Positions 1 to 9,549 are shown, numbered from the stretch's first letter. The stretch is DNA of 39,931 bases from an uncultured Saprospiraceae bacterium (GCA_937959375.1 CALGLS010000144.1:1-39931), one strand, 5' to 3'. Numbers and translations: made by a program. Notes: generated by a model from the letters alone, not told the origin.

Positions 1-29
1 TTATTGCTCCAATAAGGCAAATCGCGCTC

Positions 30-1349
30 CTATTTCCGCATCCAAACATCTCGCTGTGGAAAAGGAATTGTAATATCGTTTTCACGAAATAAGCGGTCAA
101 TCTCAAAGCGCAAATCACTCTTTATATCTTCGATCACGATGAAGTTCCGTGACCAAATCATCAATTCAAAAGTTAGAGCTGAATCACCAAAATCAATAAA
201 TCGAACCGAAGGAACTGGTTTACCCAATACATAGATATTTTCCTTGGCCGCTTGAATCAACAAATCTTTTACCGTTTCCGTATTTGATCCATAAGCTACT
301 CCTATCGTAATCGTAAAACGGACCTTGTCATCATTGTGTGTCCAATTGACTACGTTGTCCATGATTAGTTTTGAGTTGGGCACAAAAACTGTTCGGTTAT
401 CTCGCGACTCAATGGTAGATGTTCTCAAACCAATTCGTTTGACCGTTCCCACTAAAGTCCCCACCTCTACCACATCACCTACTTCTACCGTTCGCTCAAA
501 CAACAAAATAATTCCAGAAAAAAGATCATTAAACGTTTGTTGTAATCCCAATCCAACACCCACCAATAAGGCCGCCAAACCACCCCAAACTACAGTCATT
601 TTTACACCAAGTGTTTCTATCGCAACAAATACCGCTATGATGTAAATGATGTATTTCAACAACTGGTTAATCGCATAACGAGACCCCACATTTACTGCTC
701 TCTTTCTATAGTAAGTATGCATAACTAACTCTGTAAGAATCCAAACAAATAGATTCGCCAAAAGCATCACCATTACTATATTGAATAGGCTTGATATTTT
801 TACCCAAGTATCTCCCAATGGAAATAAATCATAATCTAATCTAAAGTTTTGCAAAATCAATACAACCGCAATCGTATACACCAAATACCGAGCAGTATAG
901 CTTCTACCTTTTGGTTGGTTTGCTGCTGTTAAATTAGAATTAGAAGTCATCGACTCATCCTTTCGAGTCTTATCGTAATTGTATAATAAGATTTTTGAAA
1001 TCGCCCAATCCGCAAGACGTGCCAATTGAAAAAGAAGGAAGGCTTGTAGAATCGCACTTATCCTTATCGTCGTATCATTTCGTTCATAAAGGACATAATC
1101 CAAATTCAGAATCATCAGTATACCTATCAAAGCCGCAAAAATAAAAACGTAACGAATAGACATTCGTACAACTCGCTCAGGTTTCACCTTTATCGTTTCC
1201 CTCTTAAAGTATCTAGTCAACAATTTACTAGCCAATACCCAATACAAAACCAAACTCACAAGGACAACGGCCGCAACTGCTGTCAACTGAGCTCCCGTTA
1301 TAGCTTGATTCAGGATCTTAAAGAATTCGGTATTAAAAAATGTTTCCAT
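30..1349 (-). CDS. MscS-family mechanosensitive ion channel
   Basis: A small-conductance mechanosensitive channel of the inner membrane, 439 residues; the family releases solutes on hypo-osmotic shock. The N-terminal half has about six hydrophobic segments (roughly residues 20-42, 66-86, 98-115, 155-170, 188-208 and 232-265), more than the three of E. coli MscS, so this is a larger variant. The pore-lining helix and start of the beta domain are clear around residues 258-300: a Gly/Ala-rich stretch, then GLQQTFNDLFSG, FERTVEVGDVVEV and GTVKRIGLRTS, the core MscS signature. The C-terminal alpha/beta domain follows to the end. The gene is divergent from adenine deaminase, with about 110 bp between starts. 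No close partner gene is visible. The family call is safe; gating and ion specificity cannot be read from sequence. Confidence 0.93.
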   Translation of the reverse strand: METFFNTEFFKILNQAITGAQLTAVAAVVLVSLVLYWVLASKLLTRYFKRETIKVKPERVVRMSIRYVFIFAALIGILMILNLDYVLYERNDTTIRISAILQAFLLFQLARLADWAISKILLYNYDKTRKDESMTSNSNLTAANQPKGRSYTARYLVYTIAVVLILQNFRLDYDLFPLGDTWVKISSLFNIVMVMLLANLFVWILTELVMHTYYRKRAVNVGSRYAINQLLKYIIYIIAVFVAIETLGVKMTVVWGGLAALLVGVGLGLQQTFNDLFSGIILLFERTVEVGDVVEVGTLVGTVKRIGLRTSTIESRDNRTVFVPNSKLIMDNVVNWTHNDDKVRFTITIGVAYGSNTETVKDLLIQAAKENIYVLGKPVPSVRFIDFGDSALTFELMIWSRNFIVIEDIKSDLRFEIDRLFRENDITIPFPQRDVWMRK

Positions 1350-1415
1350 TGTTTCTTTTTACGGGATAAATATAGATAAGTTAAACGGTTAAGTAATAAA
1401 GTAGATACAACTTCT

Positions 1416-1423
1416 TACTTTTG
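1416..1423 (+). promoter_or_regulatory. Candidate -7 promoter element for ade
   Basis: TACTTTTG matches the Bacteroidota -7 consensus TAnnTTTG exactly and lies 38 bp upstream of the adenine deaminase start. I see no good -33 TTTG at the right spacing. No purine-riboswitch fold fits in the short leader. Confidence 0.4.
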
Positions 1424-1461
1424 CTCAAAGCAAGTGCTTGTACTAAACAAAATAAACAACG

Positions 1462-3084
1462 ATGCGCATCAAAGGTAATTATATAGACATAGCAGCAAAA
1501 TCAATTTATTATGCTGCTATTGAAATAGAAGACGGAATCATCACCGCTGTAACAAGAGAGGAAGGTGAAAGTAAAAATTATATCATGCCTGGATTCGTAG
1601 ATGCGCATGTGCATATTGAGAGTTCTATGCTGATTCCCTCCGAATTTGCTCGACTTGCTGTAGTTCACGGTACCGTTGCAACTGTTTCTGATCCCCATGA
1701 GATTGCGAACGTGTTAGGCCTCAAAGGCGTTTTCTATATGCTTGATAATGGTAAGAAAGTTCCTTTCAAATTTAACTTTGGAGCTCCTTCTTGTGTACCA
1801 GCTACTACTTTCGAAACAGCAGGTGCCGTTATCAATGTTAAAGATGTAAAAGACTTATTGAAAAAAGACGACATCCTCTACCTCACTGAAATGATGAACT
1901 ACCCTGGCGTTCTTTTCGACTCCCCTGATGTTATGGCAAAAATTGCCGCAGCAAAAGAGGCAGGCAAACCAATAGACGGTCATGCTCCTGGGTTAAGAGG
2001 CGAAGATGCAAAAAAATATGCTGACGCTGGTATCAGTACCGACCATGAATGTTTTACCTACGATGAGGCACTCGAAAAAATTGAATACGGCATGAAGATC
2101 TTAATCCGTGAAGGAAGTGCAGCCAAAAACTTTGAAGCACTAATCGATCTTTTACCAAAATTTCCAGATCGCATTATGTTTTGCTCCGATGATAAGCATC
2201 CTGATGATCTAATTCTTGGTCATATAAATAAACTCGCTGCAAGAGCCATTGACAAAGGCTGCGATTTATTTGATACGCTTAACGCTGCCTGTGTTAATCC
2301 TGTAAAGCATTACAATCTTCCAGTCGGTTTACTGCAAGTTGGCGATCCTGCAGATTTTATTATTGTTGACAATCTTAGAACTTTCGATGTAAAAGCTACT
2401 TATATTGATGGAGAGCTTGTCGCAAAAAAAGGAGAAACTTTAATCCCACGAGTCGAATCTGAAATCGTCAATAATTTTAACACCAGTTACAAATCAGAAG
2501 ACGATTTTGTAGTTGTTGCGAAAACAGATAAAGTCAATGTAATCAAAGCAATAAATGGTGAAATAGTAACCGAAAGTTATGTTGCTTCCGCTAAAGTAGA
2601 AACGGGAAATGCGATCTCTGATGTAGAACAAGATATACTCAAACTAACGGTAGTTAACAGATATGGGGACACACCACCAGCAGTTGCCTTTATCAATGGT
2701 TTCAATTTAAACGATGGCGCCATAGCCTCCTGTGTAGGTCACGACTCACATAATATTATTGCAGTAGGAACAGACGACGAATCTATTTGCAAAGCTGTAA
2801 ATCTCATCATCGAAAATCAAGGAGGTATTGCAGCCGTTCAAGGAAAAGAAGAACAAGTATTAGCACTCCCAGTCGCTGGTATTATGACAAATGCTGATGG
2901 ATACGCTGTTGCTCGTGATTATAGTGTAATTGACCAGTTTGTAAAAACAAAGATGAACTGTCCACTTACGGCGCCATTTATGACCCTATCCTTTATGGCT
3001 TTATTGGTTATTCCTCAACTCAAATTAAGTGACAAAGGCCTTTTTGACGGAGCTGCATTTGCTTACAAAGAATTATTCGCCTAG
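1462..3084 (+). CDS. ade: Adenine deaminase
   Basis: Converts adenine to hypoxanthine and ammonia (purine salvage, cytoplasm). The 540-residue length fits the amidohydrolase-type adenine deaminases (YicP/AdeC) rather than adenosine-deaminase-like enzymes. Visible motifs: PGFVDAHVHIESSM near residues 43-57, with the HxH metal pair and the IESSM signature; SDPHEIANVLG near 76-86; DGHAPGLRG near 172-180; STDHE near 191; and the metal-binding CSDDKHPDDL near 240-249. The C-terminal domain with SCVGHDSHNI and PLTAPFMTLSF is also typical. The ATG is preceded by an AT-rich leader without Shine-Dalgarno. It is a single gene, divergent from the MscS channel and separated from the next gene by about 165 bp. 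Confidence 0.97.
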   Translation: MRIKGNYIDIAAKSIYYAAIEIEDGIITAVTREEGESKNYIMPGFVDAHVHIESSMLIPSEFARLAVVHGTVATVSDPHEIANVLGLKGVFYMLDNGKKVPFKFNFGAPSCVPATTFETAGAVINVKDVKDLLKKDDILYLTEMMNYPGVLFDSPDVMAKIAAAKEAGKPIDGHAPGLRGEDAKKYADAGISTDHECFTYDEALEKIEYGMKILIREGSAAKNFEALIDLLPKFPDRIMFCSDDKHPDDLILGHINKLAARAIDKGCDLFDTLNAACVNPVKHYNLPVGLLQVGDPADFIIVDNLRTFDVKATYIDGELVAKKGETLIPRVESEIVNNFNTSYKSEDDFVVVAKTDKVNVIKAINGEIVTESYVASAKVETGNAISDVEQDILKLTVVNRYGDTPPAVAFINGFNLNDGAIASCVGHDSHNIIAVGTDDESICKAVNLIIENQGGIAAVQGKEEQVLALPVAGIMTNADGYAVARDYSVIDQFVKTKMNCPLTAPFMTLSFMALLVIPQLKLSDKGLFDGAAFAYKELFA

Positions 3085-3180
3085 TGTATTCAATGCAGTA
3101 GACCATTAACTTCTTTTTAATAAAATATTAAATTTCTAGATATTTCTTGTTAAAGACAAGCATGTATCTGCTATGTTGGT

Positions 3181-3188
3181 TATCTTTG
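3181..3188 (+). promoter_or_regulatory. Candidate -7 promoter element for the OmpA/PD40 gene
   Basis: TATCTTTG is a perfect match to the Bacteroidota -7 element TAnnTTTG, 62 bp upstream of the start at 3251. A short inverted repeat (CTTGT/ACAAG, about 3146-3160) lies just upstream. No canonical -33 TTTG is seen at 19-20 bp. Confidence 0.5.
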
Positions 3189-3250
3189 TAGAATATTTAG
3201 AACGCCCCAAACGTTTCGAATAAAAGACTACATAGATATTCACAACATTC

Positions 3251-4936
3251 ATGAAACAGATACTCCTACTATTAACGCTTTGTTGCATCATTGCTCTGCC
3301 GAATCAAGATATATTTGCGCAGAAAAAATATGTATTGGAAAAACTCCCACCTACTATCAATACTGCTCAGTTTGACGAAATCGCTCCTATTGCCAGTATC
3401 GACGGTAACAATCTCTACTTCACAAGAGTTGGATATCCTGACTTCGAAAAAACGCTAATAGAAAAAGGTGAAGACCTCTCTTATAAGTTGAGTAATCAGC
3501 AATACATGAACTATCTTAGTAAGATATACTCTAAGATTGCACATCAGCATGTTTCTAATCCTGTCAACTCAGGTTTCAACCAAGACATATGGGTAGCCTC
3601 TGGTTCTGCAGGCAATTTTACGCAAGTAAGCCACCCCGGATACCCGCTCAATAATGCACTTCCAAATAGTGTAAGTTCTCTGACACCTTCTGGAAATGAA
3701 CTTATCGTTCTCAACCAATTTGTTGAAGAAGGTGGAATGAAAAAAGGTTTTTCTATTATTAGAAAAACGCAGGACGATTCTTGGTCTTTTCCAGAACCCG
3801 TAGGTATTGAAAATTACTACAACTCAGGAACAGACGTAAGTATGAATGTAAGCCAAGATGGTAGTGTGCTTATTCTCGCAATGCAGCGTGGTGACTCATT
3901 TGGGAAAAGTGATTTATACATTTGTCACCGTACAGGCCATAATAGTTGGAGTGCTCCACAAAATATGGGGCGAATGGTTAATTCTTCCAGACAAGAAACA
4001 ACACCTTTTTTATCAGAAGATAAAACGCGTCTGTTCTTCTCTTCCGACCGAAGAGGTGCCAAAGGAGGTAATGATATTTTTATGCTTATGCGAAAGGGTG
4101 ATAGCTGGACCGAGTGGTCAAAGCCACGTCGTTTCAAATCACCTGTCAACTCTAAGAGTGATGACAGCCAACCATTTTTTAATTCAGCTACAGGCTATCT
4201 CTATTTCACTTCCAATCGTGATGGCAGCTCTGATATTTTTCGAGTAAAAATTGCACCTCCTGTTCCTGTAGGTATTACCATAAAGGGTAAGATCATCAAT
4301 TCTAAAACAGGCGAACCAATGGCTGCTAATGTCAAATCTGGTTTAGCTAATAATGAGTTATATAGAAATGTTTATGTTTCTGAAGATGGTTCTTTTGAGA
4401 TTACCGTTCCTAAAGGAGTACAGTTTACATTGGTAGCTGACAGACCTGGTTATGTTGGGCAAAAAGATACTGTTTACTACAGAAGTGATTATGTCTATTT
4501 CAAAGACAAACATCTTGATCTAAAAATGGATCCAGTTGAAGCCGGAACTAAGGTCGACCTTGATCCAATTTACTTTACAAAGTCTACGGCTGAAATTAAA
4601 AAGGAATCTTACCCTGCTTTGGATAAGTTAGCGAGTTTCCTCAGAGATAATTATTTTATTACCATTCAAATTTCTGGACATACCGACAATCAAGGAGACA
4701 AACCTGCTCTCGCTCGCTTATCAGAAGAACGTGCAGAAGCGGTAAGACATTATTTGATTTATACGGGTCGCATAAATCCATTGCGAATGGAAGCAATTGG
4801 AATGGGACATACCCAACCCGTGACCGATAATTCAACAGATGCACTGAGAAGGTTGAATCGAAGAGTTGAGGTCGAAATAATTCGAGTACACGAACCAGAG
4901 ATGAGTCAACAAGGAGGAGAAAGAAAAGTTGACTAA
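3251..4936 (+). CDS. OmpA-family outer-membrane protein with PD40 repeats
   Basis: A 561-residue secreted envelope protein. Order of parts: signal peptide (about residues 1-24, ending IFAQ); a beta-propeller-like region with PD40/WD40-like repeats, for example around residues 245-275 (LFFSSDRRGAKGGNDIFM) and 310-335 (YLYFTSNRDGSSDIFRV); a carboxypeptidase-regulatory-like beta-sandwich (about 343-425, KGKIINSKTGEPM); and a C-terminal OmpA peptidoglycan-binding domain (about 436-555) with ISGHTDNQG, LSEERAEAVRHYL and NRRVEVEI. This architecture is common in Bacteroidota and resembles PorE, which tethers the type IX secretion machinery to peptidoglycan. PorE identity is possible but not proven: the usual porKLMN neighbours are absent. 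A strong terminator follows the gene. Confidence 0.9.
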   Translation: MKQILLLLTLCCIIALPNQDIFAQKKYVLEKLPPTINTAQFDEIAPIASIDGNNLYFTRVGYPDFEKTLIEKGEDLSYKLSNQQYMNYLSKIYSKIAHQHVSNPVNSGFNQDIWVASGSAGNFTQVSHPGYPLNNALPNSVSSLTPSGNELIVLNQFVEEGGMKKGFSIIRKTQDDSWSFPEPVGIENYYNSGTDVSMNVSQDGSVLILAMQRGDSFGKSDLYICHRTGHNSWSAPQNMGRMVNSSRQETTPFLSEDKTRLFFSSDRRGAKGGNDIFMLMRKGDSWTEWSKPRRFKSPVNSKSDDSQPFFNSATGYLYFTSNRDGSSDIFRVKIAPPVPVGITIKGKIINSKTGEPMAANVKSGLANNELYRNVYVSEDGSFEITVPKGVQFTLVADRPGYVGQKDTVYYRSDYVYFKDKHLDLKMDPVEAGTKVDLDPIYFTKSTAEIKKESYPALDKLASFLRDNYFITIQISGHTDNQGDKPALARLSEERAEAVRHYLIYTGRINPLRMEAIGMGHTQPVTDNSTDALRRLNRRVEVEIIRVHEPEMSQQGGERKVD

Positions 4937-4953
4937 CCTATTCAATATAGTTT

Positions 4954-4994
4954 TAAAAAAGGCATTTGGTTTGATAAACCAAATGCCTTTTTTA
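4954..4994 (+). terminator. Strong intrinsic terminator after the OmpA/PD40 gene
   Basis: A 12-bp stem (GGCATTTGGTTT with its reverse complement) and a tiny loop, flanked by an A-run on the left and a T-run on the right, so it could act in both directions. It starts about 20 bp after the stop codon. Exact ends may be off by a base or two. Confidence 0.85.
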
Positions 4995-5088
4995 GTAGTT
5001 TATACCCTTGTCCGATAACTTACTTTAGTCAAAGTTTTATCGCATCGCTTAATTTGTATAACTTGCCACTCAATTCAATTGCAAAAAA

Positions 5089-5757
5089 ATGCTTCGTATT
5101 TTAGCTCAATTCGTTTCTATTGTCTTTCATCCTTTGCTGATCGTTACCTACATGTTAGTGATCCTCCTCTTGGTCAATCCATACATGTTTGGAGTCAATG
5201 ATTTAGCTAGTGCTAAAAGCAAGCAATTAATTCTATTGATTTTCTTGTCCACCTTTATTATTCCTGGATTTGCGGTTGTCATGATGAAAGCACTAGGTAT
5301 GATAGATTCGCTTCAGATGAAAACAAAGTCCGAACGTATTGGTCCCTACATCGTCACAGGAATTCTCTACATGTGGCTTTTTCAGAATATTCTTAACAAT
5401 CCAGATATACCTTCTGCCTACAAAGTTTTCGTACTTGGTGCAACCATAGGCTTGTTTGTTAGCTTCTTCTTCAATCTCTTTACCAAAATAAGTATGCATG
5501 CCCTAGGAATGGGCGGACTATTAGGGATGATCATTATTACATCGCTACTCTTTAGCTATGGCTCCTTTGTATTTAGTATTGGCCCTTTTGGAATGATGGA
5601 AATGAGTATGAATGCGCTTCTTTTGATTGTCATTCTTATCTCCGGCTTAGTTTGTACCTGCCGACTTTTGCTTAATGCCCATGATCTACAAGACCTCTAC
5701 AGTGGATTTATCATTGGAATAGGCGCTCAATTTTTGGCCCTAAGAATAATGTTTTAG
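5089..5757 (+). CDS. PAP2-like integral membrane protein
   Basis: A 222-residue protein with about six membrane helices. The C-terminal segment CRLLLNAHDLQDLYSGFIIG keeps the spacing of PAP2 phosphatase motif 3 (R-x5-H-x3-D), with Cys for the usual Ser. A K...R-x-GP segment near residue 80 (KTKSERIGPYIV) could correspond to motif 1. The classical PSGH motif 2 is not present; SMHALGMGG in the cytosol-facing middle may take its place. I read it as a divergent PAP2-superfamily protein, possibly a lipid phosphatase, but catalysis is uncertain. It starts about 95 bp after the terminator at 4954-4994 and is probably a separate transcript. A tiny ORF follows 11 bp downstream. Confidence 0.7.
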   Translation: MLRILAQFVSIVFHPLLIVTYMLVILLLVNPYMFGVNDLASAKSKQLILLIFLSTFIIPGFAVVMMKALGMIDSLQMKTKSERIGPYIVTGILYMWLFQNILNNPDIPSAYKVFVLGATIGLFVSFFFNLFTKISMHALGMGGLLGMIIITSLLFSYGSFVFSIGPFGMMEMSMNALLLIVILISGLVCTCRLLLNAHDLQDLYSGFIIGIGAQFLALRIMF

Positions 5758-5768
5758 CATTTATTTAG

Positions 5769-5849
5769 ATGGCTTCCGCCAAAAATCTTCCTACTTACAT
5801 CTTCTTCTTTAGTGTAACTGCCTTCCTGTTGCTAAAATTAGTCTCTTAA
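5769..5849 (+). CDS. Possible 26-residue single-span membrane protein
   Basis: An ATG 11 bp after the PAP2-like gene opens a 26-codon frame ending in TAA. The product is MASAKNLPTY followed by a strongly hydrophobic stretch (IFFFSVTAFLLLKLV): a short polar N-terminus and one plausible transmembrane helix. Position and composition fit a small membrane protein co-transcribed with the PAP2-like gene. The frame is short enough to arise by chance and I know no family for it. Confidence 0.3.
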   Translation: MASAKNLPTYIFFFSVTAFLLLKLVS

Positions 5850-5975
5850 TTTCTCCTATTACCGATCTGTTTTAAGACATTTGTAGGTAAATACTTAGAA
5901 ACTAGGAGAAAAGTCCATGTATCTGAATCCTTTTATTTCCGTTATATGGAATACTTTCTCGCAAAAAAAATACCT

Positions 5976-6794
5976 ATGCAGGAGTTAAAAAGTACAATAG
6001 AACAATGTTGGGAAGATCGATCTTTACTAAAAGACGAAAACAACCAAAAGCAAATTGAAGCGGTAATCGACCTTTTAGATAAAGGCGAAATTCGCGTAGC
6101 GCAACCAGATGACAACGACGGTTGGATCGTCAACGACTGGGTAAAAAAAGCAGTAGTACTCTACTTCCCTATTCGAAAAATGGAAGCCATCGAAGTTGGC
6201 CCTTTCGTTTTCCATGATAAAATGCCATTGAAAACAGATTACGCACAAACTGGAGTCCGTGTTGTACCTCATGCAATTGCCCGAAAAGGTGCATTCATTG
6301 AAAAAGGTGCCATCCTCATGCCTTCTTATGTTAATATCGGCGCATGGGTTGGAGCTGGAAGTATGGTTGATACTTGGGCGACCGTTGGTTCTTGTGGACA
6401 AATCGGACGCAACGTTCATCTAAGTGGTGGCGTAGGTATTGGTGGTGTTCTCGAACCTTTGCAAGCAACCCCAACTATTATTGAAGACAACTGTTTTATT
6501 GGCTCTCGTTGTATCGTTGTGGAAGGGGTACGAGTTGGTAAAGAATCAGTGCTTGGCGCAAATGTAGTATTGACGCAATCAACACACATCATTGATGTAA
6601 CAGGTGATGAGCCCGTAACAACAAAAGGTTATGTTCCTCCAAGGTCTGTCGTAATTCCTGGAAGCTACACACGTAAATTTCCAGCTGGTGAATTTCAGGT
6701 CAACTGTGCCCTCATCATTGGTAAACGAAAAGAAAGCACCGACAAAAAAGTTTCTCTTAATGATGCGCTTCGTGAATACAATGTTTCAGCTTAG
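5976..6794 (+). CDS. dapD: Tetrahydrodipicolinate N-succinyltransferase
   Basis: Transfers succinyl from succinyl-CoA to tetrahydrodipicolinate in the succinylase branch of diaminopimelate/lysine synthesis. From residue ~95 on the chain shows the left-handed parallel beta-helix of hexapeptide acyltransferases: VNIGAWVGAGSMVDTWATVG, GRNVHLSGGVGIGGVLEP and NCFIGSRCIVVEGVRVG. An ATG at 5946 in the same frame would add ten residues, but DapD proteins normally begin MQELKxxIEQ and are about 270 residues long. I therefore place the start at 5976 (MQELKSTIEQCW), giving 272 residues. It stands alone, about 200 bp from the upstream gene and 60 bp from the next. Confidence 0.95.
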   Translation: MQELKSTIEQCWEDRSLLKDENNQKQIEAVIDLLDKGEIRVAQPDDNDGWIVNDWVKKAVVLYFPIRKMEAIEVGPFVFHDKMPLKTDYAQTGVRVVPHAIARKGAFIEKGAILMPSYVNIGAWVGAGSMVDTWATVGSCGQIGRNVHLSGGVGIGGVLEPLQATPTIIEDNCFIGSRCIVVEGVRVGKESVLGANVVLTQSTHIIDVTGDEPVTTKGYVPPRSVVIPGSYTRKFPAGEFQVNCALIIGKRKESTDKKVSLNDALREYNVSA

Positions 6795-6854
6795 TAATTT
6801 AAAATCCAGTTTGAATACTTAATGTGAATTAGTTTTAAAACACAATAAATAATA

Positions 6855-9485
6855 ATGAAGTCTATACTATCCTTTTCTGTACTTTTTATATTCTTATTGA
6901 TGGGATGTAAAACAAGTCAAAAAGCAAGCGATCCGGTTTACACCATTGAAGAAAGATTCTTGGATACACTTTCTATTGTTGCTGACAAACCTGATAATTT
7001 AAAAGAACCTGAAGATTTTAAATTACCTCCATATGCTCCAAGTTATACACTTACCAACAACCTTTTACACACCAAACTAGATTTACGTTTTGATTGGGCA
7101 AAAGAACATGTTATTGGTAAAGCAACATTGACATTAGAACCTTATTTCTATCCAACCAATACCTTGGTACTAGATGCCAAAGGTTTTGATATTAATAAAG
7201 TTACCTATGCCGGAAAATCTGCTGATTTAAAATACGAATACAATGGTGAACAACTTATCATTGACCTCGGTCGCGAAATTCCTTCCAACCAAAAGTATGA
7301 TATCTACATCGACTATGTAGCCAAACCTGCAGAGGTTGCTGCTGGTGGAGGAAGTGCTGCGATCACTTCAGATCAAGGACTTTTCTTTATTAATCCAAAT
7401 GGTGATGACCCAACAAAACCTCAACAAATTTGGACACAAGGTGAAACTGAATGGAACTCCCGTTGGTTTCCAACTATTGATAAACCTAACGAGCGTTGTA
7501 CACAAGAAATGTATTTGACGGTAGATAAAAAGTACAAAACATTATCTAACGGTGCCTTGATCAATAGTAAGAACAACAGTGATGGAACACGTACCGATTA
7601 CTGGAAAATGGATTTGCCACACGCACCTTATTTGTTCATGCTTACCGTTGGTGACTTCGCTGTAGTGAATGATAAATGGAGCGGTATCCCTGTTGACTAT
7701 TACGTAGAACCTGCTTATGAAAACTCTGCTCGCGGTATCTTTTCCAACACCACTGAAATGTTAACTTTCTTCTCAGATCTTGTTGGTGTAAAATACCCTT
7801 GGCCAAAATACTCTCAAATCATTGTTCGCGATTATGTTTCTGGTGCCATGGAAAATACTACTGGTGTTATCTTTGGTGAGTTTGTACAAAAAACGAATCG
7901 CGAATTAATTGATAATCACAATGAATTAATCGTTGCTCACGAGATGGTTCATCATTGGTTTGGTGACTACGTTACCTGTGAAAGTTGGTCAAATCTAACA
8001 ATGAATGAAGGTTTTGCTAACTATGGTGAATACCTTTGGTTGGAACACAAATACGGAAACGATGATGCGGACCGTCATAGAATGAATGAGATGAATGGTT
8101 ATCTAAATTCTGTAAATCGTGGTGGTGCTCATCCACTTATTCACTTTGGTGTAGAAAATAGTGAAGACATGTTTGATGCGCACAGTTACAATAAAGGTGG
8201 CCTTGTTTTACATATGCTTCGCAATTACCTAGGTGATAAAGCTTTCTTTGCTGGACTAAAAAAATATTTGGTTGACAATGCGTACACTGCCGTAGAAGCA
8301 CATGACTTGCGCCTTGCGATGGAAGCTATTTCTGGTCAAGATCTCAACTGGTTTTTCAATCAATGGTATTTTGAATCAGGACATCCTCGACTAGATATCA
8401 AATACAACTATAATGAAGTTGCTGGTGAAACAGAAGTAATCATTGAACAGAAACAAGATACCGATCGTTACCCTGCAATTTTCACACTACCCATTGGTAT
8501 TGACATTTATGTTGGTAAACAAAAAGCGATCCGTGAAAACGTAATGATGACTAAACGAAAGCAAACCTTTTCTTTCAAAGTTTCTGAAAAACCAGTATTG
8601 GTAAATGTAGATGCAGATGGCGTTTTACTTTGTGAAAAAACAGACAACAAAACGGAGTCTGCTTATATTTTCCAATTTTACAATGGCAAAAACTTACAAG
8701 ATAGACTGGAGGCAATTGAAGCTTTAAAGACAAGTAATAATACAAAAGCAAAACAACTTATTGTAGATGCTTTAGATGATCCATTTTGGGGAATCAGAAG
8801 ATTAGCGCTAAGATATATTGATCCAAATTCAGATGCTACCATTACAGACAAAGTAGCTACACTTGCAGCTAAAGATCCTAAGTCTCAAGTACGTTCATCT
8901 GCAATTGGTTTTCTAGGACAAACTAAAAACATGAAGTACTTACCGGTTATTAAAACAGCCGTTGAAAAAGATCAAGCCTACCCTTCCGTTTCTGCTGGTC
9001 TGTCCGCACTTGCTGAACTAGATCCCAAAACGGCTACTGCTTATGCAAAGAGAATGGAGTCTGACGAAAATAGTAATATCATTAATGCGATTGGAAATGT
9101 TTACGGCTTAGTTCCAGACAAATCTAATCTTGCATATTTTGAAAACAACTTTGACAAGCTAGAAACTTTTAGTGCTTTCTCATTTTTTGAAAACTACTCT
9201 AAGTTACTTAGCGCCATGGACCTAACAGTTGTTGATGATAAAATCAAAATGCTAGAAGGCTATGCAACAGATGCTGACAAATCACAGTGGAAACGATTCT
9301 CAGCAACTAAAGCCATTTTTGATGTAAAGTCAGGATATGATGAACGTCTTTCAACCATGGAAGCAACGGATACTGGCCGTGCTGATCTTGAATCACGGAT
9401 CGCAACCATGACAGAAATGATTAAAGTCATCAGTGACAAAGAGACAAATCAGCAGCTTAAGATGATTTATCAAAATTTTAAGTAA
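6855..9485 (+). CDS. M1-family aminopeptidase lipoprotein with HEAT-like C-terminus
   Basis: A zinc aminopeptidase of the gluzincin clan, 876 residues. The N-terminus MKSILSFSVLFIFLLMGC ends in a lipobox, so the mature protein should be lipid-anchored on the periplasmic side or outer membrane. An N-terminal beta domain (about 60-290) precedes the catalytic domain, which has the substrate-binding GAMEN motif near residue 330 and the zinc site HEMVHHWFGDY near 362-372 with the downstream Glu in NEGFANYGE. The Arg/Tyr-rich catalytic segment continues to about 510. Residues ~610-870 are alpha-helical with repeated helix pairs (for example DDPFWGIRRLALRYI), like HEAT/ERAP-type C-termini. It probably digests peptides scavenged from outside. 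A hairpin follows the stop codon. Confidence 0.93.
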   Translation: MKSILSFSVLFIFLLMGCKTSQKASDPVYTIEERFLDTLSIVADKPDNLKEPEDFKLPPYAPSYTLTNNLLHTKLDLRFDWAKEHVIGKATLTLEPYFYPTNTLVLDAKGFDINKVTYAGKSADLKYEYNGEQLIIDLGREIPSNQKYDIYIDYVAKPAEVAAGGGSAAITSDQGLFFINPNGDDPTKPQQIWTQGETEWNSRWFPTIDKPNERCTQEMYLTVDKKYKTLSNGALINSKNNSDGTRTDYWKMDLPHAPYLFMLTVGDFAVVNDKWSGIPVDYYVEPAYENSARGIFSNTTEMLTFFSDLVGVKYPWPKYSQIIVRDYVSGAMENTTGVIFGEFVQKTNRELIDNHNELIVAHEMVHHWFGDYVTCESWSNLTMNEGFANYGEYLWLEHKYGNDDADRHRMNEMNGYLNSVNRGGAHPLIHFGVENSEDMFDAHSYNKGGLVLHMLRNYLGDKAFFAGLKKYLVDNAYTAVEAHDLRLAMEAISGQDLNWFFNQWYFESGHPRLDIKYNYNEVAGETEVIIEQKQDTDRYPAIFTLPIGIDIYVGKQKAIRENVMMTKRKQTFSFKVSEKPVLVNVDADGVLLCEKTDNKTESAYIFQFYNGKNLQDRLEAIEALKTSNNTKAKQLIVDALDDPFWGIRRLALRYIDPNSDATITDKVATLAAKDPKSQVRSSAIGFLGQTKNMKYLPVIKTAVEKDQAYPSVSAGLSALAELDPKTATAYAKRMESDENSNIINAIGNVYGLVPDKSNLAYFENNFDKLETFSAFSFFENYSKLLSAMDLTVVDDKIKMLEGYATDADKSQWKRFSATKAIFDVKSGYDERLSTMEATDTGRADLESRIATMTEMIKVISDKETNQQLKMIYQNFK

Positions 9486-9497
9486 CTGTTCGTGATT

Positions 9498-9549
9498 TAG
9501 CTATAACATATTTCGGATGTCTTCAATTGGCATTCGAAATATGTAGCTA
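9498..9549. terminator. Long hairpin between convergent genes
   Basis: Imperfect inverted repeat with arms TAGCTA(taa)CATATTTCG(g)ATG and CATTCGAAATATGTAGCTA, between the convergent M1 aminopeptidase and fic genes. No clear T-run follows, so termination is inferred from stem and position. Confidence 0.5.

Noticed and set aside
1..29. End of another gene at the left window edge
   Set aside because: TTA at 1-3 could be a minus-strand stop codon, but 29 bases are too few to judge.
1350..1461. Purine riboswitch before adenine deaminase
   Set aside because: The divergent spacer is only about 110 bp and shows no purine-aptamer core or expression platform.
3925..4149. Open frames on the opposite strand or in other frames of the OmpA, DapD, DUF4175, thrA and nadK genes
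   Set aside because: They lie wholly inside well-supported genes, lack recognisable domains and have compositions expected of shadow frames.
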